From contig CAMNAE010000039.1 in assembly GCA_946530565.1 (NCBI GenBank), positions 1 to 10,021 on the forward strand: a DNA stretch of 10,021 nucleotides, in the 5' to 3' direction. The notes beneath the pieces were generated by a model, which saw nothing but the letters and a program-made list of their open reading frames with translations, did not search any database and was not told the DNA's origin. Positions 1 through 7,044 of the stretch are shown in pieces. Each line of letters opens with the position of its first letter. Position 1 is the first letter of the stretch. The position numbers and the translations under genes are program-made. The stretch comes from an uncultured Oscillibacter sp. GTDB lineage: Bacteria > Bacillota > Clostridia > Oscillospirales > Oscillospiraceae.

Positions 1-147
1 GATATCCGCGATCGCCGTCTCGAAAAGGCCGAGCGCCGAGAGCGGCTTTGCGATCGCGTCCCAGCGGCGTTTGGCCGCCTGCCGCGCCCCCTCGTCCGGC
101 GGCCGGATCGCCGCGATGACTTTATTCAGCGTCTGTTCCAAGTCCAT
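1..147 (-). CDS. cobT: Nicotinate-nucleotide--dimethylbenzimidazole phosphoribosyltransferase (CobT), N-terminal 49 codons only
   Basis: CobT transfers phosphoribose from nicotinate mononucleotide to 5,6-dimethylbenzimidazole or a related base, giving the alpha-ribazole phosphate used for the lower ligand of cobalamin; it is cytoplasmic. Only the start of the gene is present and it runs off the left edge. The visible protein has the family's N-terminal pattern: a helix, then PPDEGARQAAKRRWDAIAKP at residues 16-35, then LSALGLFE, matching the CobT consensus of a proline-aspartate start, R-W-D, and KP-x-GSLG-x-LE. The usual GSLG reads SALG here, a small variation. The ATG at 145-147 is preceded by GGGAGAG on the coding strand, a fair ribosome site. 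It lies inside the end of cbiA (26-base overlap in another frame), so it is very likely translated from the same transcript. I am confident of the family; whether the rest of the gene is intact cannot be seen. Confidence 0.88.
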   Translation of the reverse strand, partial: MDLEQTLNKVIAAIRPPDEGARQAAKRRWDAIAKPLSALGLFETAIADI

Positions 148-1504
148 GCTCTCTCCCATAATTCCGCGCCGCGGATACGAAGCGCGCGGCAAGCTCGATT
201 CGCCCCGCAAGATACAGATGCGGGAAGGCCGCGTACAGTGTCGGGCTCACATAGCCGCAGCGCCACATGTCCCCGCCAAGGGGTTTTTCGACCAGCAGAT
301 CCCGCCCCGGCGCCGTGCTCTCGAAGTGGTGGAACTCGTGCACGGGGATCTTCTCCCCCGCCCGAAAGAGGAGGCTGTCCCGCTCCGCCCGGATATACGC
401 GTAGCCGAAGCGGACGAGCCGGCAGCTGTCAAAGCCCCTGCCGCCAAGCACGCCCGCCATCGGCCAGGAAACGCCGTCCGTGCCCTCAAGCGCCGCGCCG
501 AGGTACAAAAAGCCGCCGCACTCCGCGATCGTCGGGAGCCCGCCGGAGACCGTGCGCGCGATGCTCCGGCGCAAGGCGGCATTCGCGGCGAGCTCTTTTG
601 CGTAGTTTTCAGGGTAGCCGCCCGGGAGATAGAGCGCGCAGACGCCCGCCGGGAGCGACACGGAGCGCAGCGGGCTGAAGAAGTGAAGCTCCGCGCCCTG
701 AGCGCGCAGCACCTCGAGCGTCTCCGGATAGATAAAGCAAAAGGCCTCGTCCCGCGCGACGGCGATGCGCGCACGCGTTGCGATCTTCAGCTCCGGCGTC
801 GGCGCAGCCGCCGCTTCTGACTCCGGCCGCTCAAAGATGCGGCAGAGCCGCTCAAGATCCACATGCGCCTCCAGCGCGCCGGCAAGGCGCGAAAGCCGAC
901 CATTGAGATCTTCGATCTCCCCGGCCGTCAGGAGCCCGAGGTGCCGGCTCGGGATCTCCGCCTCCGGAAGCTGCGGAAGAAAGCCGAGCACAGGAAGGCC
1001 GGTCTCGCGCTCGAGCACCGGCTGCAGCTTTAAATACGTGTGCTCCGGGCAGCCGTTTAACACAACGCCGCGGATGCCGCTCGGCGTGCGGAAATCGCGA
1101 AGTCCCCGCACGACGGCCGCAAGCGAAAGCGCCGCGCCGCGCGCCGGAACGACGAGGAGCACCGGGAGCTTCAGAGCCTCGGCGGTCTCAAAGGCGCTCA
1201 CGCGCGTTGTAACGGCGCCGAGTCCGTCATAATAGCCCATGGCGGATTCCGCGATGAGCGCGTCGGCGCCGCGGGAAAACGCCGCGATCTGCCGCCGCAG
1301 CTCGTCTGCCTCGCTCAAAAAGAGGTCCGCGTTCCGGCTCTCCACGCCGAGCACACTCCGGTGGAACATCGGGTCGATGTAGTCCGGCCCGCACTTGAGC
1401 GCCCGGCATGTGAGGCCCCGCCGCGCAAGCGCCGATAAAAGCGCGCAGGTGAACACGGTCTTTCCGCTCCCTGAGGCCGGGGCCGCGACCATCAGCGCGA
1501 TCAT
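122..1504 (-). CDS. cbiA: Cobyrinate a,c-diamide synthase (CbiA)
   Basis: CbiA uses glutamine and ATP to amidate the a and c carboxylates of cob(II)yrinate in the cytoplasm, the first amidations after the corrin ring is complete. The protein is 460 residues, the normal length. A modified P-loop, APASGSGKT, lies at about residues 8-16, and the dethiobiotin-synthetase-like ATPase half includes ALKCGPDYIDPMFH and MGYYDG. The C-terminal half is a class I glutamine amidotransferase domain with LPGGYPE, the nucleophile elbow AECGGFLYLG (predicted nucleophile Cys329) and the late His428 in AFPHLYLAG. The start was set at the ATG at 1502-1504, because the P-loop strand begins right after it and AGGAGG stands 7 bases upstream (1512-1517). 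A longer reading to 1639 adds 45 low-complexity residues and overlaps the CbiT coding frame. The ATG overlaps the cbiET stop as ATGA, which implies translational coupling. CobB is the homologue in the aerobic pathway, but the neighbours point to CbiA. Confidence 0.96.
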   Translation of the reverse strand: MIALMVAAPASGSGKTVFTCALLSALARRGLTCRALKCGPDYIDPMFHRSVLGVESRNADLFLSEADELRRQIAAFSRGADALIAESAMGYYDGLGAVTTRVSAFETAEALKLPVLLVVPARGAALSLAAVVRGLRDFRTPSGIRGVVLNGCPEHTYLKLQPVLERETGLPVLGFLPQLPEAEIPSRHLGLLTAGEIEDLNGRLSRLAGALEAHVDLERLCRIFERPESEAAAAPTPELKIATRARIAVARDEAFCFIYPETLEVLRAQGAELHFFSPLRSVSLPAGVCALYLPGGYPENYAKELAANAALRRSIARTVSGGLPTIAECGGFLYLGAALEGTDGVSWPMAGVLGGRGFDSCRLVRFGYAYIRAERDSLLFRAGEKIPVHEFHHFESTAPGRDLLVEKPLGGDMWRCGYVSPTLYAAFPHLYLAGRIELAARFVSAARNYGREHGLGTDAE

Positions 1505-2703
1505 AGCGCCGCCTCCTGCGGCGCGGAGATCAGATACACCGGGTTCTCCGCGCGCATCAGATGCCGCGCCCCGATGCTCTGAGAACGGCTCACGGCGATC
1601 TCCGTGGCCGAATACCCGAGGCCGCGGGCGCTGAAGCACGCCGCCGCGGCGCCAAGCGTCTCAAGCGTGACGGCCGAAACGCAGATGCGCGCATGCGGGT
1701 TTTTCTCGAGCGCGCGGTCCAAGATCGCCTCAAGTGCCCCGCCGCTCCCGCCGACAAAGACCGCGTCCGGCGCGGGGAGCCGCTCGAGCGCCTCCGGCGC
1801 GTGGCCCTCGGTGAGCGTCAGGTTCCAGGCGCCGAAGCGCTGCCGGTTCTCCCGGATCAGTGCGCAGGCCTCGGTCCGTTCCTCAACGGCATAGCAGCGC
1901 CCCCGCGAGGCCGAGAGCGCGAGCTCCACCGAGACCGCGCCGGTACCCGCGCCGACGTCCCAGACCGTCTCCTCCGGTCGGACACAGAGCACCGAGAGGA
2001 TCGCGGCACGGACAAAGCGCTTCGTCATCGGCACCGTGCCGCGCACAAAATGATCGTCCGGGATGCCCGGGCAGCGCGCGTGCACGACCGCCGGCTCCGC
2101 GAGCAGCACCGAGAGCGGGTCAAAGGTCATCTCCGCCGCCTCGGCTGCCGTGCAGGCCGTGATGCGCTCATCGTCACAGGACAGACGCTCCGCGACCGTG
2201 ACCGGGAGCGCGCCGAGCCCCGCAAGGCGCAAGCGCTCGCAGAGCCAGGCAGGCGTCCGCTCCCCGCCGGTCAGGAAGAAGGCCGGTTTTCCCTGCATGA
2301 CCGCGGTCACGGCGTCGCAGTCCCCGGCGTGGGCGGAATAGAGCCCCCAGTCCTGCCAGGGCCGGCCTAGGCGTGCTGCGAGATACTGCACGCTCGAAAT
2401 GCCCGGGAGCAGCCGCAGCGAAATGCCCTGCTCTTTTAAAAGGAGCTTACACATGCGCGCGCCGGAATGAAAGCCCGTGTCGCCGCTGAAGACGACCGCC
2501 GGTCGCTCATATGAGCCGGAGGCGAGCTTCCCGGCAAGATCCGCCGAGCGCACGAACGGTATTTTCGGTTTCGGAAACGCCGACAACAGCTCGAGAAGCC
2601 GCGGCGCGCCGAAGATCGCGTCGCTTTTTTCGAGCGCCGCGAGCCCCTCGGCCGTCGCGCTTTGAAGCGTCCCGCAGCCAAGTCCGATCAGTGTCACGGT
2701 CAT
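1501..2703 (-). CDS. cbiET: Fused cobalt-precorrin-7 C5-methyltransferase and C15-methyltransferase/decarboxylase (CbiE-CbiT, CobL-like)
   Basis: A two-enzyme fusion of 400 residues, the usual size of CobL-type proteins. Residues 1 to about 205 form the CbiE part, a tetrapyrrole methylase with the N-terminal LIGLGCG loop, a VVFSGDTGFHSG segment (70-81) and LLPGISSVQYLAARLG (98-113); it methylates C5. Residues about 215-400 form the CbiT part, a class I SAM methyltransferase with the glycine-rich motif WDVGAGTGAVSVE (248-260), an acidic residue after the second strand in YAVEE (271-275) and VFVGGSGG (315-322). It decarboxylates the C12 acetate side chain and methylates C15. The ATG at 2701-2703 was chosen because the CbiE loop begins five residues later, AGGGAG lies 8 bases upstream, and ATGA overlaps the cbiJ stop. 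A reading extended to 2811 adds 36 residues of arginine- and glycine-rich shadow sequence. CbiE and CbiT are separate proteins in Salmonella, so the fusion is a real feature of this genome, though common in other phyla. Confidence 0.95.
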   Translation of the reverse strand: MTVTLIGLGCGTLQSATAEGLAALEKSDAIFGAPRLLELLSAFPKPKIPFVRSADLAGKLASGSYERPAVVFSGDTGFHSGARMCKLLLKEQGISLRLLPGISSVQYLAARLGRPWQDWGLYSAHAGDCDAVTAVMQGKPAFFLTGGERTPAWLCERLRLAGLGALPVTVAERLSCDDERITACTAAEAAEMTFDPLSVLLAEPAVVHARCPGIPDDHFVRGTVPMTKRFVRAAILSVLCVRPEETVWDVGAGTGAVSVELALSASRGRCYAVEERTEACALIRENRQRFGAWNLTLTEGHAPEALERLPAPDAVFVGGSGGALEAILDRALEKNPHARICVSAVTLETLGAAAACFSARGLGYSATEIAVSRSQSIGARHLMRAENPVYLISAPQEAAL

Positions 2704-3449
2704 GCGATCATCTCCCTGCAGATCCTCAGGATCGTGTCGTAGTCCTCGCCGGTATCCTCCGGCCGCCGGAGCACTGCGAGCGTCACGCCCGCGGCCGCCG
2801 CGGCCGCGCACTTTTCGGGAAAGCCGCCCGCCGCGCCGCCGTCCTTGCTCACAAGGAAGCGTATTTCAAACTGCCGCAATATCGCCTCATTGAGCGCGGC
2901 GGAAAACGGCCCCTGCATCGCGATGATGTTCCGGTGCGGGATGCTCAGCGCCTCGCAGGCGGCGAGCGAGTCATGCGTCGGGAGCACGCGGACGAAGAGC
3001 CGCGCGGGCGGGATCGCGGCAAAGGATAAAAGCTCCTTCGCGCCGGTCGTGAGAAGGACATTTCCCTCGCGCCCGGCAAGATAGGCCGCGGCCTCCCCTG
3101 CCGTCTCAAAGACAAGCGCGCCATCCGGCAACGCGGCACTCTCGGGCCTCCTGAGCCGCAGCAAGCGCACGCCGCTCTTTTTCGCCGCCTGCTTCAGGCT
3201 CGCCGAGATGTGCCGGGCATAGGGGTGCGTCGCATCGATCACAAGGTCGAAGCGCCCCAGCAGCGCCGGGAGCATATCCGGCGTCTTCGCGCCCTTCAGC
3301 ACCGTGATGCCGGGCGCCTCACCCTGCGCCTCGACGCCGTAGGCGGTCACAACGCTCACGGTGACCGCGGCGCCGAGCTCCGAGAGCGCGTGCGAGAGCA
3401 GCCGCCCCTCGCTCGTGCCGCCGAAGATCAGGACACTTACGCGCTTCAT
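2700..3449 (-). CDS. cbiJ: Cobalt-precorrin-6A reductase (CbiJ/CobK)
   Basis: CbiJ reduces a double bond of cobalt-precorrin-6A to give precorrin-6B, using a nicotinamide nucleotide in the cytoplasm. The 249-residue protein is of normal length and shows the family's markers in order: LIFGGTSEGRLLS (7-19) for the nucleotide-binding start, LVIDATHPYARHIS (69-82), LLTTGAKEL (132-140), IIAMQGPFS (175-183) and LVSKDGGAAGG (199-209), followed by a short alanine-rich stretch. The ATG at 3447-3449 overlaps the cbiH stop by four bases (ATGA). The ribosome site is the weakest of the operon, a plain GGGGGT about 7 bases upstream, so translation probably relies on coupling to cbiH. Its own stop overlaps the cbiET start in the same way. 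The alanine run at residues 214-220 comes from a GC-rich stretch around 2789-2810 containing GCGGCCGC sites; it looks like ordinary low complexity. Assignment is firm. Confidence 0.95.
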   Translation of the reverse strand: MKRVSVLIFGGTSEGRLLSHALSELGAAVTVSVVTAYGVEAQGEAPGITVLKGAKTPDMLPALLGRFDLVIDATHPYARHISASLKQAAKKSGVRLLRLRRPESAALPDGALVFETAGEAAAYLAGREGNVLLTTGAKELLSFAAIPPARLFVRVLPTHDSLAACEALSIPHRNIIAMQGPFSAALNEAILRQFEIRFLVSKDGGAAGGFPEKCAAAAAAGVTLAVLRRPEDTGEDYDTILRICREMIA

Positions 3450-4174
3450 ACGCGGTACCCCCGCGGCGTCACGAGCTTTTCCCCGATCGATTCGGTCTGC
3501 GACGCGCCGATGAACACGGTCGTGAACATGTCGGCCTCGAAGTCCCTGAGCGCGTCCAGCGTCAAAAGGCCCTGCGCCTGCCCCTCGCGGCCGATGCTTC
3601 GCACATAGCCGCAGGGCGTCTCAGGCACCTTGCTCTCCAGCAGCACCTCACAGGCCCGGCGCAGATGATCGCGCCGGGAGCGGGACGCGGGGTTGTAGAG
3701 GCAGATCACAAAATCCCCCGCCGCCGCCGCGCGCAGCCGCCGCTCGATCGTCTCCCAGGGCGTCAGGAGGTCCGAGAGCGAGATACAGCAGAAGTCATGA
3801 CCGAGCGGCGCGCCGAGCTTTGCCGCGCCGGCCAGCGCCGCCGTGACCCCGGGGATCACCTCGATCCCGACCTCCGGGTACTCCGGCGCAAGCTGCAGGA
3901 CCGGCCCTGCCAGACCGTAGACGCCGGCGTCGCCGCTGCAGATGAGCGCGGTGCTTTTTCCCGCGGCGGCGCTCTCAAGCGCCAGGCGGCAGCGCTCGAT
4001 CTCCCGGCGCATCGGCGCGGAACGAAACTCTTTTTCGGGATAGAGCGGCGAGACGAGCTTTACATACGTGTCGTAGCCCACGATCACTTCCGCGCGATCA
4101 AGCGCCGCGCGGGCCTCACAGGTCATCTGCGCCGCGCTCCCCGGCCCGATGCCGACGATATAGAGCTCAGACAT
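3446..4174 (-). CDS. cbiH: Cobalt-precorrin-3 (precorrin-3B) C17-methyltransferase (CbiH/CobJ)
   Basis: CbiH methylates C17 of cobalt-factor III or cobalt-precorrin-3 with SAM and drives the ring contraction to the delta-lactone cobalt-precorrin-4 in the oxygen-independent route. The protein has 242 residues, matching the single-domain form; it lacks the C-terminal iron-sulfur extension seen in the long CbiH60 type. It carries LYIVGIGPGSAAQMT (4-18), VIVGYDTYVKLV (30-41), ALICSGDAGVYGLAGPVLQL (76-95), EVIPGVTAALAGAAKLGAPL (105-124), GHDFCCISLSDLLTPW (125-140) and FVICLYNPASRSR (155-167), which together are specific to this methylase subfamily. The ATG at 4172-4174 has a strong GGAGGT (4181-4186) with a 6-base spacer, and overlaps the end of cbiG by 8 bases. 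Its stop overlaps the cbiJ start. The gene context with cbiG and cbiD favours the anaerobic name CbiH over CobJ. Confidence 0.95.
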   Translation of the reverse strand: MSELYIVGIGPGSAAQMTCEARAALDRAEVIVGYDTYVKLVSPLYPEKEFRSAPMRREIERCRLALESAAAGKSTALICSGDAGVYGLAGPVLQLAPEYPEVGIEVIPGVTAALAGAAKLGAPLGHDFCCISLSDLLTPWETIERRLRAAAAGDFVICLYNPASRSRRDHLRRACEVLLESKVPETPCGYVRSIGREGQAQGLLTLDALRDFEADMFTTVFIGASQTESIGEKLVTPRGYRV

Positions 4175-5168
4175 CGCGCCACCTCCATGAAAGCCGCGGC
4201 TCGGCGATCGCCGCCGCGAACGTCACACCTTCGAATCTGCTCTTTCGGATCAACAGCCTGCCGCCGGAGGCGAGCACGGCCGCGCGCTCGCAGACATTGT
4301 CGACCCCCGTGGTCTCCAGCACGAAACGCGAGAAAGAAAAGCTGCCCGGAACGGCGCGGAGCGCTTCGGCCGAAAAGGTCACGAGCGGCAGAGCGTGCTT
4401 CTCGCAAAATTCCAAAAGTCCGGGCTCTTCTGCCTTTAAGTCGATGCTCGATACGCTTTTGAAGGCCTCGGGAGCAAGTCCGCTCTCGCGGCAAAAGTTT
4501 ACATAACATTCTTCAAGCTGCGCGCAGGAGATCCCCCTGCGGCAGCCGGCGCCGAGCGTCAGACATCTTGGGATCACGCGGAGTCCCGGCCCTTCATACA
4601 TGCTTACGGTGACGTCCGCCGTTGCTTCTTGAGTTAACATAATATTGTCCGGCAATTCTCCCGCGATCGGAAAGGCGCTCCCGAGCGTGATCGTTTCGCC
4701 CCGCAGGAGCTTTTTCGAGACCGCCTTGATGCCGACGCACGGCCGGATCGCGCAATTCTGTTTCCGAGCCCATTCGTCGACCGCGAAGACGCCGCGTACG
4801 TCCGTCGCCGTCGTGATGACCGCGCTGCCGCGCGTCTCCCGCGCGATCGCGCGCGCGAGCTCGTTGGCCCCGCCGAGGTGGCCGGAGAGCAGCGGGATCA
4901 CAAAGCGGCCCTGCTCGTCAAGCGCCACGACCGCCGGATCGGAGGCTTTGTTTTTTAAGTGCGGCGCGATCGCGCGCACGGCGATGCCGGCAGCGCCGAT
5001 ATAGACGAGAGCGCCGCCCTGCTCCGAAAAACGCGCCGCTGTCCAGTCGGCGAGCGTCGTGTTCCCGCCCTCGCCCGCGCGGGAGACCGTGCCGCCGAGT
5101 GCGCGGGAAAGGCGCGCGGCGAGCGCCTCGCCGGCGTCGGTAAAGGCAAGGTACGAGAGCTTTCTCAT
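4167..5168 (-). CDS. cbiG: Cobalt-precorrin 5A hydrolase (CbiG)
   Basis: CbiG opens the delta-lactone of cobalt-precorrin-5A and releases the C20 fragment as acetaldehyde, giving cobalt-precorrin-5B. It is a hallmark of the anaerobic pathway, since the aerobic route removes this carbon otherwise. The 333-residue protein is full length. The N-terminal and central parts contain ALVYIGAAGIAVRAIAPHL (53-71), then VIPLLSGHLGGANELAR (90-106) and ITTATDVRGVFAVDEWA (118-134). The C-terminal domain contains LTLGAGCRRG (203-212), SSIDLKAEEPGL (240-251) and a TTGVDNVCERAA segment (286-297). The ATG at 5166-5168 follows GGGAGG with a 7-base spacer and overlaps the cbiF stop (ATGA). The middle of the gene, about 4400-4660, is visibly richer in A+T than its neighbours, with runs such as ACATAACATT and GTTAACATAATATT read on the plus strand, but the reading frame and motifs are intact. 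Assignment is firm. Confidence 0.95.
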   Translation of the reverse strand: MRKLSYLAFTDAGEALAARLSRALGGTVSRAGEGGNTTLADWTAARFSEQGGALVYIGAAGIAVRAIAPHLKNKASDPAVVALDEQGRFVIPLLSGHLGGANELARAIARETRGSAVITTATDVRGVFAVDEWARKQNCAIRPCVGIKAVSKKLLRGETITLGSAFPIAGELPDNIMLTQEATADVTVSMYEGPGLRVIPRCLTLGAGCRRGISCAQLEECYVNFCRESGLAPEAFKSVSSIDLKAEEPGLLEFCEKHALPLVTFSAEALRAVPGSFSFSRFVLETTGVDNVCERAAVLASGGRLLIRKSRFEGVTFAAAIAEPRLSWRWRDV

Positions 5169-5923
5169 GCCGACGCCTCCCGGTACCCGGTCGAAAAGGC
5201 CGGGTCATAGAGGCGGCTCCGCTCGCCCGCGTCTTCCAGGAAGTCCCCGACGAGGATCAGCGCGCTGTTTTGGATCCCGGCCTCTTCCAGGGTACTGACG
5301 AGTGTTTTCACGCTGCAGTGCAGCACGCGCTCTTCCGGCCAGCTCGCCTTGTATACGACTGCGCAGGGCGTATCTTCCGTATACGCGCCGCCCTCAAGCA
5401 GGGCGCGCTGAACATGTTCTGCAAGGCCGGCCGATAAAAACAGCGCCATCGAGGCCCCGTGCGCGGCAAGGCTTTTTAAAGCCTCCCGCTCCGGGACCGG
5501 CGTGCGTCCGGCCGCGCGCGTGATGATCAGGCTCTGGCTCACGCCGGGGACCGTATACTCGGTCCCAAGCGCCGCCGCGGCCGCCGAGAAGCTCGAGACG
5601 CCCGGCGTCACGTCGAAGGAGATGCCGCGCACGCGCAGAGCCTCCGCCTGCTCGTATATCGCGCCGTAGAGGCTTGTGTCCCCGCTGTGCAGCCGCACAG
5701 TCGTCTTCCCCGCCGCCTCGGCGCGCTCGATCAGCGCGATGACCGCCTCGAGCGTCAAACGCGCGCTGTCGTGCACTTCGCACTGCGCGGGCGCGAGGGC
5801 CAGAAGCTCCGGGTTCACCAGGCTCCCGGCCCAGATCAGCACATCGGCATGCCGGAGAAGCTCCGCGCCCCGGAGCGTGATCAGGTCGGCCGCGCCCGGT
5901 CCGGCTCCCACGAAATGCACCAT
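5165..5923 (-). CDS. cbiF: Cobalt-precorrin-4 C11-methyltransferase (CbiF/CobM)
   Basis: CbiF uses SAM to methylate C11 of cobalt-precorrin-4, forming cobalt-precorrin-5A, the substrate of the CbiG encoded next. The protein has 252 residues, the normal length. Family signatures are the N-terminal VHFVGAGPGAADLITLRG loop (2-19), DVLIWAGSLVNPELL (27-41), VRLHSGDTSLYGAIYEQ (76-92), FDVTPGVSSFSAAAAALGTE (103-122), LIITRAAGRTPVPE (132-145) and the C-terminal SRLYDPAFSTGYR (236-248), which marks CbiF against other tetrapyrrole methylases. The ATG at 5921-5923 is the family start: the SAM-binding loop begins at once. It lies 43 bases inside the end of cbiD. AGGAGG stands 10 bases upstream, and a second GGAGGA touches the start codon. 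The overlap means the SAM-binding loop of CbiF and the last 13 residues of CbiD are encoded by the same DNA in two frames. Confidence 0.95.
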   Translation of the reverse strand: MVHFVGAGPGAADLITLRGAELLRHADVLIWAGSLVNPELLALAPAQCEVHDSARLTLEAVIALIERAEAAGKTTVRLHSGDTSLYGAIYEQAEALRVRGISFDVTPGVSSFSAAAAALGTEYTVPGVSQSLIITRAAGRTPVPEREALKSLAAHGASMALFLSAGLAEHVQRALLEGGAYTEDTPCAVVYKASWPEERVLHCSVKTLVSTLEEAGIQNSALILVGDFLEDAGERSRLYDPAFSTGYREASA

Positions 5924-7044
5924 TCCTCCAGCACCTCCTCCGCGCTTTGTGTCATGCCCAGAAATCCGTATTGGTTCGAAAAGACGAGCGCGCCCGCGCG
6001 CATATTTCCGGCGCGTTTTTTGATCTGCCGCCCGATCGCGCCCAGCAGACTCGCGAGCACGCGCTCCCGCAGCCCCGCTTCCGTGAGCAGGGCAAGGCAG
6101 GCGTCAGCGGTCGGCGCGGCCATCAGCGCGTGAAGAAGCGCACTGTCCGCCCCACAGAGCGCCGCGTGCGCGGTGAAGAGCTCGGCACGGCAGTCGGCCG
6201 TGCGCGAGTGCGTGTTCATGATCCCGCCGGCGAGTTTTACGAGCTTCCCGATGTGACCGACGAGCAGCACGCTCCGAACGCCCTCGGCGGCGGCCATGTC
6301 GAACGCGTCGCCGATGAAGTTGGACACCTTGATCACTGAGATCCCGGCGGCGCTCAGGCCGCTTTCTTTCACAAATGCAAGTGCGTAGTTCCCCGGCGCG
6401 AGAATGAGTTTTTCTCGCCCCTCGGCCGCCGCCTGGCGGATGTTCAGCCGGATCGTCTCGACGATCGCGCGTTCGCTCATCGGCTCCACGATCCCGCTCG
6501 TGCCGAGGATCGAGATGCCGCCCTCGATGCCAAGCTGCGGATTGAATGTTTTCTTTGCGAGCTCTGCCCCGCCGGGGACCGTGATCGTGACGATCAGGCC
6601 GCTTTTCTCGTTGAGCACGGCCAGGACCGCTTTGATTGCCTCGGCGATCTGCCGGCGTGGTGCGGAGTTGATCGCGTAGGCCCCGACCGGCTGATCGAGC
6701 CCTGGCTTCGTGACGCGTCCGACGCCCGCGCCGCCCGTGATCGTGATGCCCGGCTCTTCCGTGCACCGGACCTCGGCGACGATCAGGCAGCCGTCGGTCG
6801 CGTCGACATCGTCGCCGCCGTCTTTTCTGACCGCGCATACCGCGGCGTCGCCCCGCAGAGAGCAGTATTCCGGCTCAACTTCGACCGTGAGCCCCGCCGG
6901 GGTCTTGAGCCGCAGCGTCTCCGGCGCCCTGCCGGTGAGGAGCAGCTGCGCCGCGCCCGCGGAGGCGAGGGCCGCGCAGGTGCCGGTCGTATAGCCGCAG
7001 CGCAGCTTCCTCTGTCCGCTCACGACATAGTGTTCAAAGGCCAT
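5881..7044 (-). CDS. cbiD: Cobalt-precorrin-5B C1-methyltransferase (CbiD)
   Basis: CbiD methylates C1 of cobalt-precorrin-5B with SAM, giving cobalt-precorrin-6A. It exists only in the anaerobic pathway and is unrelated to the tetrapyrrole methylases beside it. The 387-residue protein shows the family signatures in order: LRCGYTTGTCAALASA (14-29), GGDDVDATDG (76-85), ITGGAGVGRVTKPGLDQPVG (102-121), VTVPGG-like ITVPGGAELAKKTFNPQLG (154-172), GGISILGTSGIVEPMSERA (175-193), SNFIGDAFDMAA (241-252) and GHIGKLVKLAGGIMNTHS (263-280). The ATG at 7042-7044 matches the clostridial form that starts shortly before the GYTTG motif, and AAGGGGG lies 7 bases upstream. A longer reading to 7104 adds 20 residues that merely overlap the preceding gene. 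The start overlaps the end of the cysteine-rich gene by 11 bases. The C-terminal tail beyond QYGFLGMTQ runs about 20 residues and is the part that overlaps cbiF. Confidence 0.96.
   Translation of the reverse strand: MAFEHYVVSGQRKLRCGYTTGTCAALASAGAAQLLLTGRAPETLRLKTPAGLTVEVEPEYCSLRGDAAVCAVRKDGGDDVDATDGCLIVAEVRCTEEPGITITGGAGVGRVTKPGLDQPVGAYAINSAPRRQIAEAIKAVLAVLNEKSGLIVTITVPGGAELAKKTFNPQLGIEGGISILGTSGIVEPMSERAIVETIRLNIRQAAAEGREKLILAPGNYALAFVKESGLSAAGISVIKVSNFIGDAFDMAAAEGVRSVLLVGHIGKLVKLAGGIMNTHSRTADCRAELFTAHAALCGADSALLHALMAAPTADACLALLTEAGLRERVLASLLGAIGRQIKKRAGNMRAGALVFSNQYGFLGMTQSAEEVLEEWCISWEPDRARPT

Noticed and set aside
71..820. Long plus-strand frames opposite the cobalamin genes (for example 71-820, 1561-2370, 3665-4462)
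   Set aside because: All are antisense to genes with firm family motifs, carry Arg/Pro/Ala-rich low-complexity translations and have no recognisable domains.
1505..1639. N-terminal extension of CbiA
   Set aside because: The added 45 residues overlap the CbiT coding frame, lack conservation features, and the ATG at 1502-1504 has an AGGAGG at the right spacing immediately before the P-loop strand.
2704..2811. N-terminal extension of CbiE-CbiT
   Set aside because: It is Arg/Gly-rich shadow sequence overlapping cbiJ, and the family begins at the glycine loop just after the ATG at 2701-2703.
2789..2811. GC-rich self-complementary stretch in cbiJ
   Set aside because: It is explained by a run of alanine codons (GCG/GCC) inside an intact reading frame.
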